NCBI GenBank assembly: GCA_003156615.1
Contig: PMHI01000350.1
Span: forward strand, 2,806-9,104
Origin: Acidobacteriaceae bacterium
Lineage (GTDB): Bacteria; Acidobacteriota; Terriglobia; Terriglobales; SbA1
Direction of reading: 5' to 3'
Length of the DNA stretch: 6,299 nucleotides
Shown here: piece by piece, positions 1 to 5,241 of the stretch
Position numbering within the stretch: the stretch's first letter is position 1
How the letters are laid out: each line of letters opens with the position of its first letter
Program-made: the position numbers and the translations under genes
Notes under the pieces: model-generated
Database searches by the model: none
What the model saw: only the letters and a program-made list of their open reading frames with translations
Told to the model about the DNA's origin: nothing

Positions 1-611
1 GTGGTTAAGGCACTCTTTACCGCACTGGCGCGTTGGTCGCCCAGGGCCAGATTGTACTCGGTTGAGCCGCGGGAGTCGCAGTGCCCTTCAACCGTAAAGT
101 TGATGTTGGGATGCTGATTGAGGAAGAGCATATCGGCCTGGATGGAAGCCTGCTGATCGGAGCGAATGTCGTACCGATCGTAGTCGAAGTAGACGTCCTT
201 GACGTTGTGGCCGAAGAGGTCTTCTTCCGTGGACGAAGACGGCGGGGCAGCTTCAGCGGGCGGCGGCGTGACGGTGAGGCGCGTGCTGGCCTCCTGGTTT
301 CCGCCAGAGCCTTTGGCAACGAGGTGATAGGTGATGGAATCGGTGGGAGTGACCTGTTGCGTCCCGCTGGGCTGAACGGCGCCGATGCCATCGATGGAGA
401 CATCGGTGGCATTTGAAGTCTGCCAAGTTAGGGTGGCGGATTGCCCCTGCGCAATGGTGTCCGGGCTGACGGAGATAGAAGCTGTGGGCGCTGCCGAAGG
501 CGGTGGCGGCGGTGGTGGTGGCGGGGCTGCTTTCTTATGGCATGCGCCAAGCATGAGAATACCGGCCAGAGCGATGACGGTTGCGAGCGCCTTCCAAGTC
601 TGATGTTTCAT
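1..611 (-). CDS. pal: Peptidoglycan-associated lipoprotein Pal with an inserted Ig-like domain (3' end outside window)
   Basis: Pal is the outer-membrane lipoprotein of the Tol-Pal system; it binds peptidoglycan and TolB in the periplasm. Read from the ATG at 611, 203 codons lie in the window and the C-terminus is cut by the left edge. Residues 1-23 are a lipoprotein signal peptide (basic MKHQTWK, hydrophobic core, lipobox LGAC) with Cys24 as the lipidation site; His25, not Asp, follows, which fits outer-membrane sorting. Nine prolines (30-38) come next, then an Ig-like beta domain at about 43-116 (SPDTIAQGQSATLTW ... ITYHLVAKGSGG), a second Pro/Ser linker, and the OmpA_C domain from about 137. 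The latter shows VYFDYDRYDIR, GHCDSRGSTEYNLALGDQRA and so the conserved Asp/Arg peptidoglycan-binding motifs. The Ig-like segment is not part of classical Pal. An in-frame GTG at 626 with a stronger ribosome-binding site is an alternative start. The last gene of the cluster seen here, 68 bp after tolB. Confidence 0.93.
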   Translation of the reverse strand, partial: MKHQTWKALATVIALAGILMLGACHKKAAPPPPPPPPPSAAPTASISVSPDTIAQGQSATLTWQTSNATDVSIDGIGAVQPSGTQQVTPTDSITYHLVAKGSGGNQEASTRLTVTPPPAEAAPPSSSTEEDLFGHNVKDVYFDYDRYDIRSDQQASIQADMLFLNQHPNINFTVEGHCDSRGSTEYNLALGDQRASAVKSALT

Positions 612-623
612 GTTCTTCCTCTC

Positions 624-639
624 CACGTTTGTCCCTCCT
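624..639 (-). promoter_or_regulatory. Strong Shine-Dalgarno and alternative GTG start for pal
   Basis: On the minus strand AGGAGG (639-634) lies 7 nt before a GTG (626-624) that is in frame with, and five codons upstream of, the ATG at 611. The GTG start would add VERKN to the N-terminus, which a lipoprotein signal peptide could tolerate. The ATG has its own weaker site (AGGA with 5 nt spacing). The sequence alone does not decide which is used. Confidence 0.5.
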
Positions 640-646
640 GCAAACC

Positions 647-672
647 AAAAAATCGTCTTCGAGTTCAGACGA
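647..672 (-). terminator. Small hairpin plus T6 between tolB and pal (possible attenuator)
   Basis: On the minus strand TCGTCT (672-667), an 8-nt loop and AGACGA (658-653) form a perfect 6-bp stem, immediately followed by ATTTTTT-type sequence (T6 at 652-647). It begins 7 nt after the tolB stop codon and ends before the pal ribosome-binding site. The shape is that of a weak intrinsic terminator; the stem is short with only half G/C, so partial read-through or mRNA-end stabilisation is likelier than full termination. A competing stem CTTCG/CGAAG overlaps it. Confidence 0.35.
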
Positions 673-679
673 AGTGTCC

Positions 680-2056
680 TTATTTCCAACTCCAGTTTGG
701 TTGCGTGTTACGTCCAGTAAAAGTCAACTGATGCAGCTTGGTGCCATCGGCGAGCATCATCCAGATTTCCTCTTTGCCCGAGCGGCTGGACTGAAAAACG
801 ATGTGGCGGCCGTCCGGCGCCCACGAGGGATAATCGTTGCGTCCTCCATCGTGCGTAAGCTGAACCCATTGTTTGCTGGCGATGTCCATCAAGTAGATGT
901 CGGAAGAGCCGGGCTCACCGGGGCCATACTTTCGAATCCAGGCCAGAGTGAGAAACTGGCCATTGGGCGACCAACTGGGCGAGACGGCGTAGCCTTGGTC
1001 CGTCATGCGCTGCTGGTTGGTGCCGTCGGCCTCGATGGTATAGACCTGGGGCAATCCAGTGTCGCCGCTTACGAAAGCGATCTGAGCGCCGGTCTTGCGA
1101 TTCCAAACGGGACCAACGTCCGGACCTTTGTTGGACGTTATACGGTGAAGGTTGGCACCGGAAACATCGCAGAGATAAATCTGGGAATTGCCGCCGCGAG
1201 AGGACGAGAGCGCGAGGCGGGCGCCGTCGGGGGACCAGGCGGGCGAGAGATTGGTGCCGCCGAAACGGGGGAAGCTGACCAGACGGTTGAGATCGAGAGA
1301 GAACATGAGAATGTCCCAGCCGGCCTTGGTCAAAGAACTGAAGGCGAGACGAGAACCGTCGGGCGAGACGCGCGGAGAAAGAGAGACGGATCCTTGGTGA
1401 GTCAGTTGCCGTTGATTGGAGCCGTCGTAGTCCATCACCCAGATTTCCTTGTTGCCGGAGCGATCACTGACGAAATAGATCTTGCTCTCGGTGATGCCGG
1501 GAATGCCGCCCCCCAGGCGGAAGATGATTTCGTCGGCAAATTTGTGGGCGACGAGGCGGGCCGCGTCGCTCGTGGCAACGTCGGTGTACTGCTTGCCGAG
1601 AACCTCAGGCGAGGCCGTGTTCTTTACGTCGTAGAGCCAGCCTTGGACGGTAAGTTTGCCAGCGGCAACGCCGAGGTTGCCGAAGGCCAGCATGGCCGCG
1701 TTCGGCGGAGGCGAGTTCCAGACTCCGAAGGTGACCTCGGGCGGTTGACCGGGCACCTGCAAGGGATAGAAGCTCTTGGAGACGAGTTCCACCACGCCGG
1801 AATTGTCCAGGTCGTTCCACAACGTATCGTTGAACGCCTTGAGCAGGGCATCGTTTTGGGGGTCGCTGTTGGAAGGTTTGAAGTCCGGAACGGCGAGGTG
1901 GACTTTTTCGATGCCGAGGCCGGAACCGGTGCGAACCCAATCCTGGGCGAAGGACGTGGACGGGAAAAGCGAACCAAGCAGAATCAGCAGGCTCAAGGCG
2001 CTGAGAAACCGTGCGCCGATTGTGGAGTGCGGAACTGGCCTATGCGTCTCGTTCAT
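680..2056 (-). CDS. tolB: Tol-Pal system beta-propeller protein TolB
   Basis: Periplasmic protein that binds Pal and the TolA-type partner and couples the inner-membrane motor to the outer membrane. From the ATG at 2056 it is 458 aa (E. coli TolB is about 430). Residues 1-37 look like a Sec signal peptide (Arg16, hydrophobic core FLSALSLLILLG, cleavage after SFA before Gln38). A TolB N-terminal domain follows (VHLAVPDFKPSNSD onward, about 45-185). Six PD40/WD40-like propeller repeats complete it, each with a version of W/VSPDGxxLAF and an IYxMDxDGxxxxxLT element: IYFVSDRSGNKEIWVMD, RVSPDGSRLAF, AWSPDGARLAL, PSWSPNGQFLT and PSWAPDGRHIVF, closing with QPNWSWK. The start is uncertain: the 2056 ATG gives the best signal peptide but has no clear Shine-Dalgarno; TTG at 2107 has GGAGG at 6 nt but a long basic n-region; ATG at 2149 is the farthest open start. 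It lies upstream of pal in the same direction. Confidence 0.95.
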   Translation of the reverse strand: MNETHRPVPHSTIGARFLSALSLLILLGSLFPSTSFAQDWVRTGSGLGIEKVHLAVPDFKPSNSDPQNDALLKAFNDTLWNDLDNSGVVELVSKSFYPLQVPGQPPEVTFGVWNSPPPNAAMLAFGNLGVAAGKLTVQGWLYDVKNTASPEVLGKQYTDVATSDAARLVAHKFADEIIFRLGGGIPGITESKIYFVSDRSGNKEIWVMDYDGSNQRQLTHQGSVSLSPRVSPDGSRLAFSSLTKAGWDILMFSLDLNRLVSFPRFGGTNLSPAWSPDGARLALSSSRGGNSQIYLCDVSGANLHRITSNKGPDVGPVWNRKTGAQIAFVSGDTGLPQVYTIEADGTNQQRMTDQGYAVSPSWSPNGQFLTLAWIRKYGPGEPGSSDIYLMDIASKQWVQLTHDGGRNDYPSWAPDGRHIVFQSSRSGKEEIWMMLADGTKLHQLTFTGRNTQPNWSWK

Positions 2057-2285
2057 CCGTCTGGAGCCGTTGCGCAAGTCCGGGCAAAAGGATAGGGTAT
2101 ACAACAATATCGTCCTCCGATATGTTTTCCTTGGCAAGTTACGGTCCATCGTTACTATCCATCATAGTCACACATCTGCAACCTCAGGAGTAATCAGCTG
2201 GATGCCGTTGGGTTTCTCGATTCTCTGGATCGGACTCTCCGGGCATGAGTTATGGATGCCATCACCGGGCGATAAGGTCACAAGT
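2057..2285. other. Intergenic leader between the TonB/TolA-type gene and tolB
   Basis: The gap is 229 bp with the 2056 start, 178 bp with 2107 and 136 bp with 2149, notably longer than the overlapping junctions upstream. A TATGAT that could be a -10 element lies at 2166-2161 on the minus strand, but no matching -35 is found at 16-18 bp. A reading frame stays open on the minus strand to a TGA at 2168, without a ribosome-binding site or recognisable product. No intrinsic terminator is visible after the upstream gene. Confidence 0.4.
2105..2118 (-). promoter_or_regulatory. GGAGG ribosome-binding site before an in-frame TTG in the tolB leader
   Basis: GGAGG (2118-2114, minus strand) is 6 nt upstream of TTG TTG codons (2107-2102) in the tolB frame. 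It is the best ribosome-binding match in the tolB leader, so translation may begin here and give a 475-aa precursor. The signal peptide argues for the ATG at 2056 instead; the site could be fortuitous. Confidence 0.35.
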
Positions 2286-3074
2286 TTATTTCTTGCTGTA
2301 GTCAAACCAATACTCCACTGAGATTTTGCTCCCGCTGTAGTCCGAGGGCAGCGGGCCGAAGGTGTCAATGCGCTGCAGGGCCCGGGTCGCGGATATATCG
2401 AGCGACGGCACGCCGCTGGATTGCTCTACCTGTACGTTATAGGGATGGCCATCGCGGGCGACATCGAAAACTATGTATACGCGTTGTGCGCTCGTGATCC
2501 GGGGATCGACTTCGTACTTCAGCCAGTTCTCGGAAACTTTTTTTTGGATGACCTGCACGTACCAGCCGTACCTTGTGCCAAAATCGCCCCCGCCGCCGGT
2601 GATCCCGAAACCGCCTTTGGCGCCGCCGGCGTCGAAGGTGCCATAAGGGCCGCTGACCGGTCCGCCTTCGCCGAAGGCGACCCGGTTGGTCTCTTCCTCG
2701 GGTGCAGGCTGCGGTTTTGCTTCGGTCGGGGTGGGGGGCTTCTTCGGTTTGATCTTTGAATTCTTGCCCTGAATCTCGATGGCGTCGGGTTCCTTCTCTT
2801 CAATTTTGGGTTCAGACTTGGTCAGGCCCTTGGATTCGTTGGCCAGAACGTTCTGGGTTGGAGCGGCCGTGCTGGGCAAGGGAACCGAACTGACTAATGT
2901 GACACCGATCGCCGAACCGCCTCCGCCGGCGCCCCAGCTTTCCCCTCGGTTTCCAGTAAAGACGACCGAGTAGAGCAGGACGAGGGCAGTGAGCGTGATG
3001 TGGAAGCCCAGGGACCAGGCGAGGGCGCGTCCCCAGTTATTGTGCTCGAAGAATATCTCAGCGTGTTGCGCCAT
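2286..3074 (-). CDS. tolA: TonB/TolA family energy-transducing protein in the TolA position
   Basis: Expected to link the TolQR motor to TolB/Pal across the periplasm. It has 262 aa, against about 420 for E. coli TolA. One membrane anchor (about 17-39, ALAWSLGFHITLTALVLLYSVVF in pieces) carries Ser21 and His25 in the SxxxH spacing that TonB and TolA use to couple to their motors. A Gly-rich patch (GAGGGG) follows, then a Lys/Glu/Pro-rich stretch (about 83-130, with KIKPKKPPTPTEAKPQPAPE), a second Gly-rich linker (about 133-163) and a TonB_C-like domain (about 164-262: YGWYVQVIQKKVSENWL, YIVFDVARDGHPYNVQVEQS, SVEYWFDYSK). The long Ala/Lys helical domain of E. coli TolA is absent. Its start overlaps the tolR end by 17 bp in another frame and the Shine-Dalgarno is weak (GGAA), so translational coupling is likely. 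Context favours the tolA role over true TonB; the family match is certain, the exact symbol less so. Confidence 0.85.
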   Translation of the reverse strand: MAQHAEIFFEHNNWGRALAWSLGFHITLTALVLLYSVVFTGNRGESWGAGGGGSAIGVTLVSSVPLPSTAAPTQNVLANESKGLTKSEPKIEEKEPDAIEIQGKNSKIKPKKPPTPTEAKPQPAPEEETNRVAFGEGGPVSGPYGTFDAGGAKGGFGITGGGGDFGTRYGWYVQVIQKKVSENWLKYEVDPRITSAQRVYIVFDVARDGHPYNVQVEQSSGVPSLDISATRALQRIDTFGPLPSDYSGSKISVEYWFDYSKK

Positions 3075-3486
3075 TTTGTTCCAAAGGCTGAGTGACGATG
3101 CTGACGTTGGTGATGCCCGATTGCTTTACCGCATCCATGACGGTGGCGAAGGCACCGAAGGGCACGTTCGCATCGGCGCGGAGAAAGATGAACTGGTTGC
3201 GGGGATCGCGGATCTTCTGCCGGAGCTGGGCGGCAATCTGGTTGATGTTGATGGCATCGTTGCCGAGAAAGACGCGCTGATCCTTATTGATAGTGATAAC
3301 CACCCGTTCCTCAGTAATTTCCTTGACGGTGCGGGTTTTTGGCACGTTTACTTCAATGCCCGACTGGAGGATTGGCGCAGTGACCATGAAGATGATGAGC
3401 AGGACGAGGACGACGTCGACAAGGGGAGTGATGTTGATATCGGCGAGTGCGGTTTGGGTGCGGCCCTGGGACGAAGTGAACGCCAT
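3058..3486 (-). CDS. tolR: TolR, ExbD/TolR-family proton-channel subunit
   Basis: Inner-membrane partner of TolQ in the proton-driven motor. With the ATG at 3486 it has 142 aa, the same length as E. coli TolR. A short cytoplasmic N-terminus leads to INITPLVDVVLVLLIIFMV (from residue 17), whose membrane-embedded Asp24 is the conserved proton-carrying residue of ExbD/TolR proteins. The periplasmic part (about 38-142) has the family fold and peptides such as VVITINKDQRVFLG and IFLRADANVPFG. The start is chosen because TGATG overlaps the tolQ stop with the tolR ATG by one base; a TTG one codon earlier (3489) is also open but unlikely. Its 3' end overlaps the next gene by 17 bp. Confidence 0.95.
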   Translation of the reverse strand: MAFTSSQGRTQTALADINITPLVDVVLVLLIIFMVTAPILQSGIEVNVPKTRTVKEITEERVVITINKDQRVFLGNDAININQIAAQLRQKIRDPRNQFIFLRADANVPFGAFATVMDAVKQSGITNVSIVTQPLEQNGATR

Positions 3487-4196
3487 CAACGCCTCATTTC
3501 GGCCGCAGGCTGCGGCTGCATGCTCTCGATAGCGTTAAGCACTTCGAGCGTGAAATCGTCGCTGCGGGCTGCAAACTCGCGAATGGAGCTGCCGACGAGG
3601 TTATAGGCGATGACGGCCGGGATGGCGGTGGCAAGTCCGGCCGCGGTGGTGATGAGAGCTTCCGAAATGCCCGGTGCGACGGCACGCAGAGTGGCGCCGC
3701 CCGCGGTCCCGAGACCATGGAAGGCGTCAATGATTCCCCAGACCGTTCCGAACAGGCCGATGAAAGGGGTGACGGCGGCAGTGATGGCGAGCCAGGGGAC
3801 ATTGCGCTCAAGCCGCGTGATTTCTTCCGAGGCTCCGATCTGCATGCCGCGCTGCACCGCGGTGAGGCTGCGAAGCGCGGCGGCGGGTGCGGCTAGTTGG
3901 TGCTTGTATTCCTGGAATCCACCCTCGAAGACACCGACCAGCGGGCTGGGACGGAACTGATCGGCGACACTCGCGATGTCCTGCAGGCGTTGCGCTTTGC
4001 GGAAAGCGCGCAGGAATCGTCCGCTCTGCGTGCGGGCGCGGCGCAACAAGCTCCATTTGGTAAGGATGATTGCCCACGAGATTAGGCTGAAGACCAGCAA
4101 GGTGAGAAGAACGAACTTGGCGACAGGACCGGTACTGGAAAGAAGATCGAGAATTTCGCCGCTGATGAAGAGTGCAGAGTATGGAAGCAGATGCAT
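3486..4196 (-). CDS. tolQ: TolQ, MotA/TolQ/ExbB-family proton-channel subunit
   Basis: Inner-membrane motor protein that forms the proton channel with TolR. It has 236 aa (E. coli TolQ 230) and three membrane segments: about 27-46, 135-157 and 176-199. The second and third hold the MotA/ExbB signatures: TPFIGLFGTVWGIIDAF with Thr151, and ALITTAAGLATAIPAVIAYN with Thr184. By position these match E. coli TolQ T145 and T178, residues implicated in the proton path (alignment by eye). The long cytoplasmic loop (about 50-130) between segments 1 and 2 is typical. It is the first gene of the cluster; the start ATG at 4196 has no strong Shine-Dalgarno (AAGG lies too far upstream), and a perfect TATAAT lies 26 nt before it. 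Confidence 0.96.
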   Translation of the reverse strand: MHLLPYSALFISGEILDLLSSTGPVAKFVLLTLLVFSLISWAIILTKWSLLRRARTQSGRFLRAFRKAQRLQDIASVADQFRPSPLVGVFEGGFQEYKHQLAAPAAALRSLTAVQRGMQIGASEEITRLERNVPWLAITAAVTPFIGLFGTVWGIIDAFHGLGTAGGATLRAVAPGISEALITTAAGLATAIPAVIAYNLVGSSIREFAARSDDFTLEVLNAIESMQPQPAAEMRR

Positions 4197-4222
4197 TGTG
4201 ATTTGGAGAATACCTTGAGGCG

Positions 4223-4228
4223 ATTATA
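4223..4228 (-). promoter_or_regulatory. Candidate -10 element for the tol-pal cluster
   Basis: The minus strand reads TATAAT, a perfect sigma-70-type -10 hexamer, 26 nt before the tolQ ATG, so transcription would start about 15-20 nt before the gene. No hexamer resembling TTGACA is found 16-18 bp upstream, and there is no TGn extension. Support therefore rests on the -10 match and its position. Confidence 0.4.
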
Positions 4229-4278
4229 GATGATTAAGGCACGGCCGCTCGGGAGTGGTATCGCAAGAATAACCTTCT

Positions 4279-4306
4279 GATCCGAACCGGGATCGCCTTT
4301 CGATCC
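4279..4306. repeat. Overlapping GATCC/GGATC inverted repeats in the divergent intergenic region
   Basis: GGATCG (4290-4295) and CGATCC (4301-4306) form a perfect 6-bp inverted repeat with a 5-nt spacer. The left arm also pairs with GATCC at 4279-4283, so two stems compete. It sits between the tolQ start and the PRC-barrel gene and could be an operator, but arms this short can occur by chance. Confidence 0.25.
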
Positions 4307-4402
4307 ATAAAGAGCTGATTTTAGTGATATACCCCAGATCCGAGATTGACATCCAAGAAGAGCCCGATCGCTTGTTTCAAACTTTTCACGGGAGGAGAAA
4401 TC

Positions 4403-5047
4403 ATGGCACGTTACGGAATGCTGCGAGATTACCGCTTCCCAGATGTCGCTGAGGACGTCCGGGGTTCCAAGTTGTATGGTCTGAAGGACGAGAAACTGGG
4501 CAAGATCGACGACGTAATTTTCGACTATTTCACGGGATTGATCCGCTATGTTGTAGTCGACACGGGCGGGTGGCTAACGACCAGGAAATTCATTGTTCCA
4601 GCCGATCGGCTCCGGGCGTCGACCGAGCACAAAGACGACTTCGCTGTCGATTTAACCAAGGCGCAGGTTGAGGCCTTCCCACCCTATAGCGAGTCCGACC
4701 TCGAATCCGAGCAGCAGTGGGCGGATTATGAAGGCCGCTACCGCTCGAAGTGGGAGGCCGACCCGGTGATGCACCGGACGGGGACGGACCGGAACATAAC
4801 TCCGACGACGCAGCAGATGCCGGAGCAGGCGGCTGCTTCGGCGACAGTAAGCGCAGACAGAGATACTGGGGCATTCACCGAAGGCGGGTTTGCAGCCAGC
4901 ACCGACTCGGTCGTGATCAGTCAGAGTGCGGTGGGCATCGGACCGCGGTGGGACACATTCCAGGACCGGTTGCGCGAACGGCGCAAGCAGGCAATTGATA
5001 CCGGATCCACGGAAGAAAGCGCCGACAGGTACCGCAAGGCGGGTTAG
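4403..5047 (+). CDS. PRC-barrel domain protein
   Basis: A 214-aa soluble protein with one N-terminal PRC-barrel domain (about residues 18-72: GSKLYGLKDEKLGKIDDVIF, then YVVVDTGGWLTTRKFIVPAD). This fold occurs in the photosynthetic reaction-centre H subunit, in RimM and in many stand-alone bacterial proteins of unknown or stress-related role. The rest (about 95-214) is hydrophilic and rich in Glu, Asp, Ser, Thr and Ala, ending in a charged helix-like segment (WDTFQDRLRERRKQAID). No signal peptide or membrane segment is visible, so it is probably cytoplasmic. The ATG at 4403 is preceded by GGGAGGAG about 6 nt away, an excellent ribosome-binding site, so the possible TTG start at 4346 is rejected. 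It is divergent from the tol cluster and closed by its own terminator, suggesting a single-gene unit. The exact function is unknown. Confidence 0.9.
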   Translation: MARYGMLRDYRFPDVAEDVRGSKLYGLKDEKLGKIDDVIFDYFTGLIRYVVVDTGGWLTTRKFIVPADRLRASTEHKDDFAVDLTKAQVEAFPPYSESDLESEQQWADYEGRYRSKWEADPVMHRTGTDRNITPTTQQMPEQAAASATVSADRDTGAFTEGGFAASTDSVVISQSAVGIGPRWDTFQDRLRERRKQAIDTGSTEESADRYRKAG

Positions 5048-5064
5048 CCCGCGCGATGGTTGCT

Positions 5065-5092
5065 AAGCCACGGTTCCCGCCGTGGCTTTTTT
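5065..5092 (+). terminator. Intrinsic terminator after the PRC-barrel gene
   Basis: AAGCCACGG (5065-5073), a 6-nt loop TTCCCG and CCGTGGCTT (5080-5088) form a perfect 9-bp stem that runs into a T6 tract (5087-5092). It begins 17 nt after the stop codon of the PRC-barrel gene and separates that gene from recN. Confidence 0.92.
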
Positions 5093-5160
5093 GTTTCGAG
5101 GCGCACAGGGCGCTCCCGATTCTCGAGAGAGACAGCCGATAAAGCCTTCCCGGCACAACG

Positions 5161-5191
5161 GGCAGCCGACAACGGACTGCCGACGGCTGCC
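5161..5191. repeat. Perfect 8-bp inverted repeat upstream of recN
   Basis: GGCAGCCG (5161-5168) and CGGCTGCC (5184-5191) are exact inverted arms with a 15-nt centre. The right arm ends 5 bp before the candidate extended -10 of recN, so the element covers the -35 area. This is a good place for an operator, though it does not match a LexA site I can name; it could also be a small hairpin. Confidence 0.4.
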
Positions 5192-5196
5192 TTTCA

Positions 5197-5205
5197 TGCT
5201 ATGCT
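5197..5205 (+). promoter_or_regulatory. Candidate extended -10 promoter of recN
   Basis: TGCTATGCT fits an extended -10 (TGn plus TATGCT, four of six to TATAAT). The hexamer 17 bp upstream, CTGCCG (5177-5182), shares three positions with TTGACA. Transcription would start near 5212, about 30 nt before the GTG start. Plausible but unproven. Confidence 0.4.
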
Positions 5206-5241
5206 GCGCAAAACTGCGACATCGTCAAGCGAGGACGGCCT

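Noticed and set aside
581..2095. Long plus-strand open frame (about 504 codons) opposite tolB
   Set aside because: It lies antisense to an unambiguous TolB, its translation has no recognisable domain and shows the Gly/Arg/Val-rich composition typical of a GC-rich shadow frame.
2168..2368. Small minus-strand frame ending in the tonB/tolA-tolB gap
   Set aside because: Half of it overlaps the real gene in another frame, it has no ribosome-binding site and no recognisable product.
4346..4351. TTGACA as a -35 box for the PRC-barrel gene
   Set aside because: A perfect -35 hexamer, but no -10-like sequence lies 16-18 bp downstream; the positions there read CGCTTG or similar.
4346..4402. N-terminal extension of the PRC-barrel protein from TTG at 4346
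   Set aside because: The ATG at 4403 has a near-perfect ribosome-binding site and the PRC domain starts shortly after it; nothing supports translation of the extra 19 codons.
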